Part shown: positions 1-14,100 of the stretch, piece by piece
How the letters are laid out: every line of letters starts with the position of its first letter
Position numbering within the stretch: the stretch's first letter is position 1
Origin: Tetradesmus obliquus
Taxonomy: Eukaryota > Chlorophyta > Chlorophyceae > Sphaeropleales > Scenedesmaceae
NCBI GenBank assembly: GCA_030272155.1
Contig: CP126193.1
Span: forward strand, 7,502,001 to 7,566,000
DNA length: 64,000 nt
Direction: 5' to 3'
Position numbers and translations under genes: made by a program
Notes under the pieces: model-generated
Database searches by the model: none
Told to the model about the DNA's origin: nothing
Seen by the model: only the letters and a program-made list of their open reading frames with translations

Positions 1-205
1 GCATATCTACCATTGCGCAGCTACGGGCTGCGCTTTGTGCTGCAGGCAGACTGGCAAGTACCGAGCAGCAGGGAAGCAGTGGATGCAGATAGCTGCTGGA
101 ATCAGGCTCTTAGGGATGAGGTGCCTGGCATGCTGCTTGCTGCAATGCAGGCTTTCGCAAGCCTGGCAGATGCCAGCAGCAGCGCTGATGGATTAGGCAA
201 TGCAC

Positions 206-236
<31 letters not shown>

Positions 237-1559
237 TGCGGAAGGCAGTGCTGCAGGTGGTGCTTGTGCAGCAGCGCTTCCCAGCTTGAGCCGGGAGGCC
301 TGGATCGACTGCTGGCTGCGCACGCTGCCGCTGGAAGGGGAGGCGCAGGGCTTCTTTGCTGCCCTGCCGTACAGGTGAGGACGGCAGCAGTAAGCTTCGC
401 TGGTTCACGCTTAGTCGCGCGCTGTGTGCAAGCACTTGTGGGCGCAGGGTCGCAATGCTATGCAGAGTACAGTTTTGCCAGGTACTGTAGAGCATGGCAT
501 GCATGGCGCTGGAAGAGGAGGCGCAGCGCTTGTTTGCTGCACTGCCGCACAGGTAAGGGGAGGGTGGTGCTTTCAAAGTATACCATTGGCGTGCAAGGCG
601 CTTGGTTGGGGGAGCTGCGCGCATTATGCAAAAGATGCGTGGGCGCAAAGCTGCTGTGCTATACCGAAGGTAGAGAAGGACGGTACCTGTCAAACCTTTT
701 CAAAAAATGATGATCGCCACACACGGCGCCTGTCGAGTGCAGTGTGCGCCGTGTTCCAGCACGTGTGGGCGCAGGGCCTGCGATGCTACATGTAGATTTC
801 AGCAGGTGGTGGGCATTATAGCATGTGTTTCAGCCGCTGGAACATCACGCTAAATGTAAGGCTGCAAAGCTTGGTACAGCACCTTGACACGCTCTTTGGC
901 CGCCATGCATGCCTGCTGCCTTACTGCGCCTGCTGTGCCTGCTGCCTGACTCCATCTGCTGCAGTGTGGCCGCTCTGCTGCGCAACAGCTGCTGCATTCC
1001 CACAGAGTCTGGCGATCTCTGCCGCCCCTGCGACGTCCTCGTCTGCAACAGCAGCAGCGTGCGGCAGCTGGTCACGCAGCAGCAGCTGCAGCAGCTACTG
1101 AACAAGCACTTTTGCCACCCAGATGTGACAGTGCTGCACACCAGCGCTGCGCTGCGTGCTGCGCTCGGCGTAGGAGAGTGCTCGCCCATGCAAGTTGTGC
1201 AGCTGATTGGTCAGATGGCAGATGCAGGGAAGTTGCAGCAGCAGGGCATCAGCTGGGTGCAGCGTATGCTGCTGTGCTTGTTTGCTATGCTGGAAGCTAC
1301 AGCAGCAGGACCTGCAGGGTTTGGCAGCAGCAACAGCAGCAGCAGACGTACACCTGGGATGGCTTCTCCAAACAGCAGGCCGAGCCCTGCTGCTGCTGCT
1401 GCTGCTGCTGCTGGCAGTACTGGTGCAGCTGCAGATGCTGCTGGCTCCTGGGCGGTGCAAGTGGCGCAGCTAGGCAGGAGCAGCGTGATCAGGCAGCTGC
1501 GTAAGCTGCAGATCTTGCCCCTGCAGGATGGGAGCTTCGTCAGCCTAGAGCCACTCAGC

Positions 1560-1601
<42 letters not shown>

Positions 1602-1776
1602 GCGGCAGCAGCGCACACAGGCGCACAGCCAGCTCCTGTAAAGCAGCCCAATGCAGCAGCAGCAGCAGCAGTGGCAGCGGTGGTGGGGCCAACGGCAGTG
1701 TTCTTCCCCTTGCAGAATCCTGCAGCTGCTGCTGCCACCAGCCCCAGACCGCCCAGGAGGCCTGTAGCAATGGGGT

Positions 1777-1813
<37 letters not shown>

Positions 1814-2836
1814 CACTCCAGCCAGCCCTGGCCTCACCAGTAGCAGCCCTTCAGCCTTACATGCATCACCTGCCACTCCTTCAACACCTGCTGCTGCTGC
1901 TACTGGCGCTGCTGCTGCTGGTGCAGACAGCCTGGCGCAGCTGCTGCAGGAGGCTGGTGTTGATGAGGGCTGGCTGCAGCCTGGGCTGGCGCTGCTGTCT
2001 TGCAAGCTGTTTGAGGGCTTGAATGATGAGGAGCTGGCGCTGATGGAGGCTGGCCTGATGGTGAGCTGGCATTGAACTGCTCACATCTGTTGTAAATATG
2101 TGTATGCCCTATGCATGCCTGCATGTGATGATTGATGATCATGATGAGCAGCTGCAGCTGATGGAGGGGCTGCTGGTGAGCTGGCTGGCGGGCTGTTTAT
2201 TGCGCCCATTGCATGTGCTCGTGTATGCTTGCGTAAGCCATATCTTGAGGATGCATAGCAGCTGTTTGAAGGGCTGGGTGAGGAGGAGCTGATGCTGATG
2301 GAGGCTGGCCTGATGGTAAGCCTGGCTGACTGATGTGGTTTGAAACTCACGTGCTCTGTGCTTGATTCTGATCGTAGGTTTCCCTGTTGTTTGTAGTAGC
2401 TGGTGTGCATCAGCCGGGACACTTGACACATGCATTCTGCAGGCTTTGGCACCGATAGAGGCTTGGTGATAAGCAGCGCTGCTGCACATTGAAAAGAGCT
2501 GTGGAATGCTGCTGCCATGCAGGCCCTGGGCGTGCGTGTTGCTCAGCCCATTGATGTCATGCAGCTGGCGCTGCTGCCAGGCCTAGCTTCTGATGATGCG
2601 CTGACCTGGCCAGAGGAGCGCCTGGTTTCTTATTTGGCATTTCCGCAGCTAGCAGGCCTGCTGCAGCTGCCTGCTGATTCAGCAGCAGCAGCAGTAGCAG
2701 TAGCAGCTACTCCAGCCGCTGCCACACCTGCAGCTCGGCTGGCAGCAGCAGCAACTGCAACAGTCACGAAACCGATGGCTGGCACGGCTGCTAGGGTACC
2801 GACCGTTCCTGGCACACTGCTGAAGAGCACCAGGCC

Positions 2837-2868
<32 letters not shown>

Positions 2869-3418
2869 GGGCTTGGCTGATGTCGCAGCTTGCGCAGTGT
2901 GCTGTGGTGGCTACTTCGCTCGGCAATGTGCGCATCAGCAGCTGCACTGCAGAGCAGCAGCTGGCAGGGGAAGCAGGTGAGAACGTGATATGATGTTGTC
3001 CAGTTGATGCAGCTGGCACATGTTGGTCGCTCTCCTGCATGTTTGACTGCTGCTGTGCTCTGTTGCAGGATGCGCAGTGCAAGCATCGTCCTGTGATTTC
3101 AACATGCTGTGCATGTGTTGCACAAGGTGTCTGGTGCACTGAGAGGATGCTGCATTCCTCGTATATGTTCCCTGGATGCACTGCAGGTCTGGATGAGCAG
3201 CAGCGGCGGCGGCTGCGCAGCAGCAGCGTGTACCTGCCAGCCTCGCTGACCTGGCACGGCACAGACTGGCAGCAGCAGCTGCCGCAGCTCGACTGGCAGG
3301 TTGTCTCAGCAGCCTACACTGCTGCACACCCTGGGATGGGCCCTCAGTGGGCTGCACTGTTCCTGCAGCTGGGGGCAGTGAGTGTGCCGCCGCTGCTGCC
3401 GAGGCTTGTGAGCAAAGC

Positions 3419-3479
<61 letters not shown>

Positions 3480-3796
3480 AGTGGTAGCAGTGTCAGGTGT
3501 GCAGGTGCTGCTGAGGCAGCACCGGCTGCGGGTGCTGCATTAGATGCAGCGCATAGCAAGCAGCAGCCAGCCACACCAGCAGCAGCAGCATCAGGGCCAG
3601 GCATTAGTGATGCAGCAGCAGCAGCTGGAGCAGCAACAGGAGCGGCCACAACAGCACGCACCGCCAGGCGGATTAGGTTTGAGAGCAGCGACAGGAGTCA
3701 TAGAGACAAAGGCAGCAGTGCTGGAATGCTGCTCGACTGGTGGTGCCCTGACCTAGAGGCCCTGCTTAGCAGCATGCCGGCACTGCAGCAGAAGAA

Positions 3797-3828
<32 letters not shown>

Positions 3829-4286
3829 GTGACGCCTTGTCTGGAGACGTGCCTTCTCAGCATGCTGCTATCTGCAGGTGAGAGTGGCTTTTCAGCTGAG
3901 GGCATTGATGCATCTGCTACCGCAGCTGCTCCTGCTGCTGCTGCTGCTGCTGCTGTGCGTCTTGACACCAGGTTGATCTCACACAAGGCGTGTGCAAGAC
4001 ATCGCTGTACATGTGCGCGTGATGCCTCAACCATGCGTGACCCTTTATGCTGCTGCCGCTAACTGCCGCCAACTGCCGCCCTTGACACCAGTCTTACAAG
4101 GTGTGTGCAACAGACGGCCTACATATCCATCACGCATGACACCACTATACTGCTGCTAACAACTTTGCTGCATGCAGGGTGCTGCAGCTGCTTGACGACC
4201 ACTGGGAAGCATACAGTCAGCACCTCTACGCAACACCAGCAGCAGCCACGTCAGCACGCCGGCTGCACACTGCCACTGGCTACACC

Positions 4287-4339
<53 letters not shown>

Positions 4340-4914
4340 GTTCACTCCAGCAGCAACAGCAGCAAGGCGGAGGTTACACAGCCAGCTGCCGGCTGCATTC
4401 ACATCTGCGCAGCCGCCGCCGACACCGCTGCCCTTAGCGTGGATGACGCCTGCATCACCACACACAGCACCTCGCACGCCAGGGCCACATGCAGCAGCAG
4501 CACCAGCAGCAGCAGCTGAGACACATGTGCTAGCTGCACAGGAGCAGCTGCCCCCTAGCTCGTTTGCTCGGCTTCTGCACACCATGGCTTTGCCATGCAC
4601 CTACAAACAGTCAGGTGCAGCTGGAGCTGCTTCAGCTGCTGCGCCGGGCTTTGCAATTGAGCAGCAGCAGCAGCAGGATGATCAGGATGAAAATGCGGAG
4701 GCAGTGCTGCTGCTGCCAGGTCAGCAGGTAGTGCTGAGTCAGCAGCTGCTGCCATTCCTTGGCCGCTTCAAGCTGCCTTACCTTGCTGTGAGCTTGGCCG
4801 ATGAGAGGCTGCTGCTGCTGCTGGGGGTGGCAAGTGAGGTGACTGTGCAGGTGGTGCTGCAGGTGCTAGTGCAGCTGGCCGCGGGGCAGCAGCTGCAGCA
4901 GCAGCACGGTGCAA

Positions 4915-4947
<33 letters not shown>

Positions 4948-5566
4948 TTGTGGGCAGCATTGAAGCCATGACTGGGTTGTACCGCTACCTGCTGCAGCAG
5001 CTGCAGCTTGCGCAGCAGCAGGCCGCTGCTGCTGCTGTTGGCACCAGCACCGCTACCCAGCAGCAGCAGGTGCTGCAGTACCAGCAGCTGCAGCAGCAGG
5101 TACGAGATGCTTTCCAGCGCTATCCGCTTGTGTGGCTGCCAGATGCTGCTGGTGCAGCTAGCATTGAGGTCTGTTCAGGCAGGTTCTATCAGCTGCAGCA
5201 GCTGTGCCTGTCTGACCCTTCTGGCGTTCATGAAGCGCTGGCATGCCAACAGCTAGCAGCAGCAGCAGCAGCAGCAGCGAACAAGGAACCACGTGAATGT
5301 GGAGTGACGCAAGCAAGCACAGATGCAGCAGCAGCAGCAGCAGCAGGAGCAACAGCAGCATCAACCATGCGGCCTGTGCTGCTGCATTATGCAGCTGTGG
5401 GGCAGCTGTTCAGTGACTGGCTAGCTGCAGCACCCACAGCAGCAGTTGGACAGAACGAGCAGGCCGGCGCTGCTGCTGCTACTGCTGCCAAGGCTGTGTG
5501 CATCCTGCCTGAACCAGCCATGGATCATTACATTGCTGCTCTGCAGCTGCTGGCGGCGGAGGCGGC

Positions 5567-5598
<32 letters not shown>

Positions 5599-8500
5599 TT
5601 GGCAGTCAGCAGCTTGGTAGTCAGCAGGGCTTGCTGCATGCAGCGGCGGCGTCTGAATCTACCACATGGGTCTGGGTGGGTGGCTAGCGGCTCATTTTAG
5701 CACATTTACAGCATACTTACATTAGCAGGCTAGAGTTGCACACCGTCTTGCTGCCACCTTGCTCGTCTGCTGCAGTGCATGACATGAGCATGGAAGCTGG
5801 ACTGTAGACGAAAAGACATACTGGACGCAGCATGTGCTAGAAGAATGTGCGCTGCAGTATAGCTGCAGGCAAGTTGAAGGCAATGCCAGGCCAGCTCTCA
5901 CAAACTTCCGTTTATGTTTATGCTGCGCCTGCAGGTGCTGTCTGTGCTGACTGCGCTGGCGCAGCGCCACGCCAGCAGCCTGCTCAGCCGGCCGCAGCTG
6001 CTGCAGCTGCAGGCGGCTGTAGCAGAGCTGCCTGCATGGCTGTGGTGTTATAACAGGCAGCGCTGGGTGGGGCTGGATGAGGAGCAGGCTGTAGCAGATG
6101 ATGCTGACGTGGCGGCTGTCATGGCTGATGTACCAGGGGTGACCCTGGTGCGGCTGGAGGGGGTGTTGCAGGGTGCAGGTGCGCAGGGCAAGCCAGTCGC
6201 AAACGGTTAGTTTGCTTTCAGCGCACGGCAAACTATCGGTTTCTTTTTCGTCATGGGCAACTTGAAGTGTGTTCAGGCGCGTTGTGAAGCAAAGGGTTCT
6301 GTCATAACATGCAGCGCTGGGTGGGGCTGGATGAGGAGCCGGCTGTAGCGGATGATGCTGACGTGGCGGCTGTCATGGCTGGTGTACCAGGGGTGTGTTT
6401 AGTGCGGCTGGAGGGGGCGCTGATGAAGGATGCAGGTACGCAGGGCAAGCCGTTCGCAAACGGTTGATTAACTTTCAGCACACGGCAAACTTTTGGTTTA
6501 TGTTTTGTGATGGGCAAGTTGAAGTTTGTTCAGGCGCGTTGTGAAGCAAAGGGTTCTGTTATGACAGGTGCTGCTGGGTGGGGCTGGATGAGGAGCCGGC
6601 TTTGGCGGATGATGCTGATGTGGCGGCTGTGATGGCTGGGGTGCCTGGCGTGTGCTTGGTGCTGATGAAGGATGCAGGTGTGCAGGGCAAGCCATTCGCA
6701 AAACGGTTGGTTGACTTTCAGCGCACGGCAAACTAATGTCTCTGTCATGGGCAAGTTGAGATGTGTTCAGGCGCATTGTGAAGGGTTCTGTTATGACAGG
6801 CGCTGCTGGGTGGGGCTGGATGAGGAGCCGGCTGTAGCAGATGATGCTGATGTGGCGGCTGTGATGGCTGGTGTTTTGGGGGGGTGCTTGGTGCGGCTGG
6901 AGGGGGCGCTGGGGAATGCAGATGCGCAGGGCAAGCCATTCGCAACGTTTGATCAACTTTTGCACACGGCAAACTATTGGTTTAATTGTCGTCTTGGGCA
7001 AGTTTAATGATGTTCAGGCGCGTTGTGAAGCACAGGGTTCTGTTATGACAGGTGCTGCTGGGTGGGGCTGGATGAGGAGCTGGCTGTAGCGGATGATTGC
7101 CGATGTGGCGGCTGTGATGGCTGGTGTTTTGGGGGTGTGCTTGGTGCGGCTGGAGGGGGCGCTGGGGAATGCAGATGCGCAGGGCAAGCCATTCGCAACG
7201 TTTGATCAACTTTTGCACACGGCAAACTATTGGTTTAAATTTCGTCATGGGCAAGTTTAATTATGTTCAGGCGCGTTGTGAAGCAAAGGGTTCTGTTATG
7301 ACAGGTGCTGCTGGGTGGGGCTGGATGAGGAGCTGGCTGTAGCGGATGATTGCCGATGTGGCGGCTGTCATGGCCGGGGTGCCTGGCGTGTGCTTGGTGC
7401 GGCTGGAGGGGGCGTTGAAGGATGCAGGTGCGTAGAGCAAGCAGGGCTGGTAACTTGGTGTTGCTTTTGTGCCGCGCGAAAGTAGGGTGGAGCACCGTGT
7501 TTGCACAAACAGCAGATGCGAAGGCGTTTTTGTTTGGAGCCGGCTGTAGCGGATGATGCTGATGTGGCGGCTGTCATGGCCGGGGTGCCTGGCGTGTGCT
7601 TGGTGCGGCTGGAGGGGGTGTTGGGGGATGCAGGTGCGCAGGGCAAGCCATTCGCAAACGTTTGGTTAACTTTCAGCACACGGCAAACTATTGGGCAAGT
7701 TGAAGTGTGTTCAGGCGCGTTGTGAAGCAAAGGGTTCTGTTATGATATGCAGCGCTGGGTGGGGCTGGATGAGGAGCCGGCTGTAGCAGATGATGCTGAT
7801 GTGGCGGCTGTGATGGCTGGGGCGTCGGGGGTATGCTTGGTGCGACTGGAGGGGCTCCTGAGGGAGGCCGGTGGGTGTAGGAAACTGAGTTGGCGCCTTG
7901 GTGGCGCTGTGTAGCAGCAATGAGGAGCACGGCATGGTGGTATAGCAGTGAGCGTGGCTAGCTGTTTGGCATTGTGCATGCTGACACTTGCACTGCAGTC
8001 TGCTACCGCTTGTTGCATATTGCTGAATATTGCAGTGCTGATGGCACATCTGCATGCTGTTTACTGTACTACGGTAGTATTTTCCTGGCCCCCTGCCTGC
8101 CCAACCCTGCTGACTTTTCTGCCTGCGTCTGCTGAACCTGTAGGAGGTCCCGTCACATTGCGCCAGCTGCGCTAGCTGCTGCAGTTGCTTGGTGTGCCGC
8201 CGCTCAGCAGTGTCATATGCAGTGATGTGCATGCAAGATGAGGAGCTGCCTACATCTGTCTGCAGTCTTCTAGTCATTGCTGACACGCTGAGGTGTGCCT
8301 GCTGCTGCTGCCGCTGCTGCTGCTGCTGAATCTATCGGAGGTCCCGCCACGCTGCGGCAGCTGCGCCAGCTGCTGCAGTTGCTTTGTGTGCCGCCGCTCA
8401 GCAGTGTCATATGCAGTGATGTGCATGCAAGATGAGGAGCTGCCTACATCTGTCTGCAGTCTTCTAGTCATTGCTGACACGCTGAGGTGTGCCTGCTGCT

Positions 8501-11000
8501 GCTGCCGCTGCTGCTGCTGCTGAATCTATCGGAGGTCCCGCCACGCTGCGGCAGCTGCGCCAGCTGCTGCAGTTGCTTTGTGTGCCGCCGCTCAGCAGTG
8601 TCATATGCAGTGATGTGCGCTACGAGGAGCTGGCTGCAATCTTCTGGCTGCTTTCCTTCCTGAGGCTCTAACTTGTGCCTGCTGCCGCTGCTACTGCTCC
8701 TGCTGCTGCGCTTATCTATAGGAGGTCCCGCTAATGTACGTCAGCTGCGCCAGCTGCTGACGCTGCTGGGCGTCCCGCCTTTGAGCGCCTGCGTGTCCCT
8801 GGAGGTGCGCTACGAGGAGCTTGCCAGCTGGGACGAGATGGCACAGCGGGTGGCTGCTGCGCTGCTGATGGCGCAGCGCTGGGCCTGGCACAACAAAACG
8901 CATGACGCGTACGAGGCCATGTCAGGTGGGTGCTTGCCACCAGGCTGAGGCTTGACACACTGTTAAATGACAGTTTTAGGCATAGTAAAAGCATAACCGT
9001 TCACCCGCAAGCAATGCTGGTCCACTGTAGTAGGGTTGCCGGCCGGTAGTGGCATCTGCGCTGCTGATGGCGCAGCGATGGGGCTGGCACAGCAAGAACA
9101 GGCAGGAGTATGAGGCCCTGTCAGGTGTGAGGGGTGTTGGAGTGCGTTAGCTGCTAGCTGCAGCAGCAGCAGCAGCAGCAGCAGCAGAAACGAGCAGATG
9201 TACACGCTTTGTGCGGGCTGGTTGCAAGCGGCTAGTGCAGGATTTGCATGACGTGTGATGCACGCTAGACAATGCCATGCACAACTGTGCTTGCATGTCA
9301 TATCCAATGCAAGCTGATCCCGTATTCATATCTCCCGCCTCGCCCCTGCAGCGCCGCTGCTGCACAAGCTGGACTTCCTTACTGTGGTGGCAGTGCGTGA
9401 CCTTACCACCACCTACAGCCTGGTGCTGCAAGGGGGGCCAGGAGGCAGCCATTGTGCAAGTACTGCATGACATCAAAACGCACTGTGGCCGTGCCATGCA
9501 TGGTCAGTCTGTGCCTGCGCTGCAACCGTCTGCACACCAACCGCATGTGTCTGCCCTCTGTCCTGCCAACCCACCTTGCAGCGCCGCTGCTGCACAAGCT
9601 GGACTTCCTGACAGTGGTGGCAGTGCGTGACCTGACCACCACCTACAGCCTGGTGCTGCAGGGGGGCAGGGAGGCAGCCAGTGCCCCAGTGCCTGCTGCT
9701 GTGCTGCAGCATGACATGCAGCTGCTGGTTGCTCCTGACAGGCCTGGGCTGTATTTCGAGATGGCTCAGCAGCTTGCGAGGTGGGGTGCGGAGACAGACA
9801 GTGTTTGTGTTGTATTGGTGTTTGTACTCGGCAGTTTTCTGCCTTGAGCATGACAACTGCCATTCATCATGCAAGGTCTGCTTATTGCATGGTCGCCAGC
9901 ATGACATGCAGCTGCTGGTGGCTCCTGACAGGCCTGGACTGTATCTCAAGATGGCGCAGCAGCTGGCAAGGTGAGCACAGGATACAGAGGGAGGGTGTGT
10001 GTTTGTATTTGCTTTGTAGTTGTGCTGCCGCTGTGCAGGCCTGGACTGTACTTGGAGATGGCTCAGCAGCTGGCGAGGTGAGCACAGGAGAATGTGCTGC
10101 AGCAATGCTCGCTGGAGCACAGAAGTGTGCATGGGTATGTGCGTGTTGCAGTTGTAATGCCTCTTGGCGCAAGCACTGTCAGTGGTATTGAGCACCCAAG
10201 GTCCTGGCCGGTGCTGACCGCGTGCTTGATTGGCACACTGCCGTAAGCAGCTGTTACCCACTTCAGCATAGCATCGCAATTACTGCAAGTCCGCACCCAC
10301 CGCCCTGCTCTGCACGCACACTGCTGCTGCCATCTTCCTGCTGAGTCATGCTTGCTGCTGCCGCTGCTGCTGCTGCTGCCGCCGCCGGCGCAGGCTCATC
10401 AGCGACGACCCCGCAGACAGGACGCCGCTGTCGGAGCTGCTGCTGCCGCTGCTGCACGAGCTCGCGCAAGACAACGACCCCGAGCTCTTCATGCGCAGCA
10501 GAGGCATTCCTGCGCTGCCAGCAGCAGCAGCAGCAGCAGATGGCCACAGGCAGCAGCAGCAGCAGGAAGAGGTGCTGCTGCCGCTGTGGCAGCTGTATGT
10601 ACCGCCAGCGCCTGCATTGGACCTGGAGTTTGATGCTGACGGCGACTTTCAAGAATATGATGATGCAGCAGAAGGTGACGTGGCATTTGGCGCTTTTCGG
10701 GATCTGGAAGAAGAAGAAGACGAATATCTGGAACAGTTGCTGGCATCTGAGGAGCTGCCAGATACATCAGCAGGAGCTGAGCAGCAGCAGCAGCAGCAGC
10801 AGCATGTCGTGCCTCGAGACCCGGCAGATTCACACTTTGCGACAGACATGGACATTGGCTTTGAAGATGGGACGCAATACTCGCAGCGGCTGCAGCAGCA
10901 GCAGCCATTTGCGGCATCAGCGACGACAGCACTGGCACAGGTAGCGCTGCAAGCGGCTGCAGCTGCTACCGCTGCACGCAGCGCTGCTGGGGTTCCATCT

Positions 11001-11036
<36 letters not shown>

Positions 11037-11098
11037 GCAGCGCACCAGATTGGCACCTACCCACCGGCTTCACTGCATCCTCCTACGTGGGGGCCAGC

Positions 11099-11139
<41 letters not shown>

Positions 11140-14100
11140 GGTTGCAGCAGCAGTGGTGGCAGCAGCAGCAGCATCCTGTGGTTGCGCTAACGCGCAATGT
11201 AGCTGCGAACCGTAACGGCAATCCGCAAAAGAAGGACGTTAAGCAGCTGGTGTCTCACTCTGTGCGGGTGGCAGCACTGCAATTCATCCCTTGTGTTGAG
11301 AACCCGCCTGCACAACAGAATGCTGCGGCTACTTCTGCTGCGCCTGCTGCGGCGACGAATCGCACCGCAGCTGCTGCAGCAGCAGCAGCAGCAGCAGCAG
11401 CAAGTGGCGGCCTTGTGCAGTGGACCGCCCCAACAACCGAGCCCAGGACGTTTGCAGACGCAGCGGTTGCAGCAGCCTCCTGCTTCCTGCAGCTGCTTGG
11501 CGCAGGCAGCCTTGCAGAAGCACTGGCCAGCAGCCATCCAGCCACACCAGTGCACATCATCTCCACTGCTGGCGGCGTCGTGGCTGCGCTAGCAGAGAGG
11601 GCGGGCTTGAAATACGGCCCACGGGAGCATGTTGACTTTGTGTCACAGCTGTTGACCGGCGTCAGCGGCAACAGCCAGTTTGTTGGCCAGGTAAGGTAGA
11701 GCCTGCAGGCAATGCTTTTCACGGCTTGCAACTAAGCTGTGGTGCCGCTGTAACACTGTCTGGGTGATGGTAGGGTGGCCGTTGCAGGCAGGGAGCATAT
11801 TGACTTTGTGGCCCAGCTGTTGACCCGCGTCAGCGGCTACAGCGAGTGTGTTGGCCAGGTAAGGCAGAGCCTGCAGGCAATCAGTGGCTTCCCATGACAT
11901 GCAACCAAGTTGTGGTGCCGTTGCGTTGGCGAGGTAAGGCAGAGCCTGCAGGCAATGTTGCCTAAGACTTTCAGCTAATTTGTGGTGCCGCTCTAACACT
12001 GTCTCGGTGATGGTGGGGTGACGATCACAGGCAGGGAGCATGTTGACTTTGTGGCGCAGCTGTTGACCGGCTTCAGCGGCAACAGCCGCTGCGTCGGGAA
12101 CGTAAGGCAGAGCCTGCAATGCTTTCCAAGATTTGCAACTGAGTTGTGGTGCCGCTGTCTCGGCAAGATATTGCAGGGTGTACCAGGGCATGTTTGACGT
12201 GCCAGGCTTACTCAAAATTGTTTTGTGTTGTAGCATCCCTGGGGTGCAGAGGGTATCGAAGCTAGCTGCTGGGAGCTATGCTGTGTTGATGGCAGCGGGC
12301 AGGCAACTTCATGCATGCGTGCTGCTGCCCCGTGCTGTTGAAGGCGGTGAGTGATGCCTTGAACAAGTCTCTGCTGATTGTGTACCGTGCTTGCAGGGGA
12401 AGCAGTGGAAGCGCCCCAACATCGAGCGCATGGCTGGCTGAGATCCGCCTTGCAGTCAAGCAGGCCATCTCAAACACAACAGCCACGTGCAACACATGCT
12501 GCTCGGTGTTGTGCTTGCAGGAGAAGCAGTGGAAGAGCTTCAACATTCAGCGCATGGCTGGCGCCGAGATGGGCCGAGCAGCCTTGCAGGCATGCCTGGA
12601 TAGTGCCATGTGTAACGCATGCTGCTTGATCCTGTGCTTGCAGGAGAAGCAATGGAAGAGCCCCAACATACAGCGCATGGCTGGCGCCGAGATGGGCCGA
12701 GCAGTCAGGCAGGCATGCCTTGATTCAACAGCCGCGTGGAACACATGCTGCTTGGTGTTGTGCTTGCAGGAGAAGCAGTGGAAGAGCTTCAACATTCAGC
12801 GCATGGCTGGCGCCGAGATGGGCCGAGCAGCCTTGCAGGCATGCCTGGATATTGCCATGTGTAACGCATGCTGCTTGATCCTGTGCTTGCAGGAGAAGCA
12901 ATGGAAGAGCCCCAACATACAGCGCATGGCTGGCGCCGAAATGGGCCGAGCAGTCAGGCAGGCATGCCTTGATTCAACAGCCGCGTGGAACACATGCTGC
13001 TTGGTGTTGTGCTTGCAGGAGAAGCAGTGGAAGAGCCCCAACATTCAGCGCATGGCTGGTGCCGAGATGGGCCGAGCAGCCTTGCAGGGCCTCATCAAGC
13101 TGTATGATGTGTCGCCTCTGCAGCCGCTGCTGCTGTGGGAGGTGTCTGTGCTAAGGGAGGCTGCAGCAAAGCAGAGCGCGCAGCACCTGCCGGTAAGCAG
13201 CAGGGGTGTTGCCCAGGGGTGTTGCCTCAAGTGCCTGGGGTGCTTTAGGTGATGCTTTTGGTGCTTTTGCCTGTGGCTACTGCTGCTTGTGCGTTGGGCA
13301 GCATCTGAGCGTGAATGGATGCTTGCAGGGAGTGTGTCGTTGGATGTGCGCTGCAAATCCTCCTAGCAAATGGTGCCCAGTGCCTGCCTGCCACCAGACT
13401 GGGCGGTGGGGCGGGCAGCTGGTGGCGCTGCACACTGGACACTAATTCATGGCATGCTTGCTTGCTCTTTCAACTAACCAACCCTTATGTCCGCATTGCC
13501 TGATTGCGTTTGTTGCAGACTGGGCGCTGGGGCGAGCAGCTGGTGGCGCTGTACCTGCGCCTGACACTGGCTGGGCGGGCTGAGGTGACGTGGGTCAACG
13601 ACGCGCAGGAGACGGGCCTGCCCTACGACGTTCTGGTCAAGTGAGCAGCAGATGCGTGGCTCAAACTTAGCTGGCGCCAGGACCACATGCAACTCCCCTC
13701 TGTCTTCTTTCTTTTAGATGAGATTCACAGACTACAGTGTCGCGTCACTGCCAAAAAGGCCTGCAGCTGGCAGCTGTGTGTGCAGCAGGGATGCTGGCGA
13801 CGAGTTGTGCATGCCACCAATTGTGCTGCGCAAGCTGCTGCATCCGCACCCCTGGGATCTACAGTGGCTTGGAGCTGAGGTTGAAACCAGGCAGCAGCGC
13901 GCAGCCGGTAGCTGATATGGATTTGATTCTGAACACGTGGATTGTGGCTATGATGTCCTGCAGGCACGCCGATGGCACGCTTCAGTACATCGAGGTCAAG
14001 TCGTCAGCGCAGGAGCAGCTGCACATCTTCTACATCACGCCGCGCGAGCTGGACGCTGCTGCCAAATTCCGGGGCCAGTACTCCATCGTGCGCGTCTTCG

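Noticed and set aside
102-323. Minus-strand poly-Cys/poly-Ala open frames opposite CAG-rich exons
   Set aside because: They exist only because CAG/CTG repeats lack stop codons in all frames; no start context, splice signals or family match.
13738-13907. Protein-like open stretch (VASLPKRPAAG...) as an extra NO VEIN exon
   Set aside because: Its length is not a multiple of three and would break the frame of the following conserved YIEVKSS exon; joining 13640 to 13964 is in frame.
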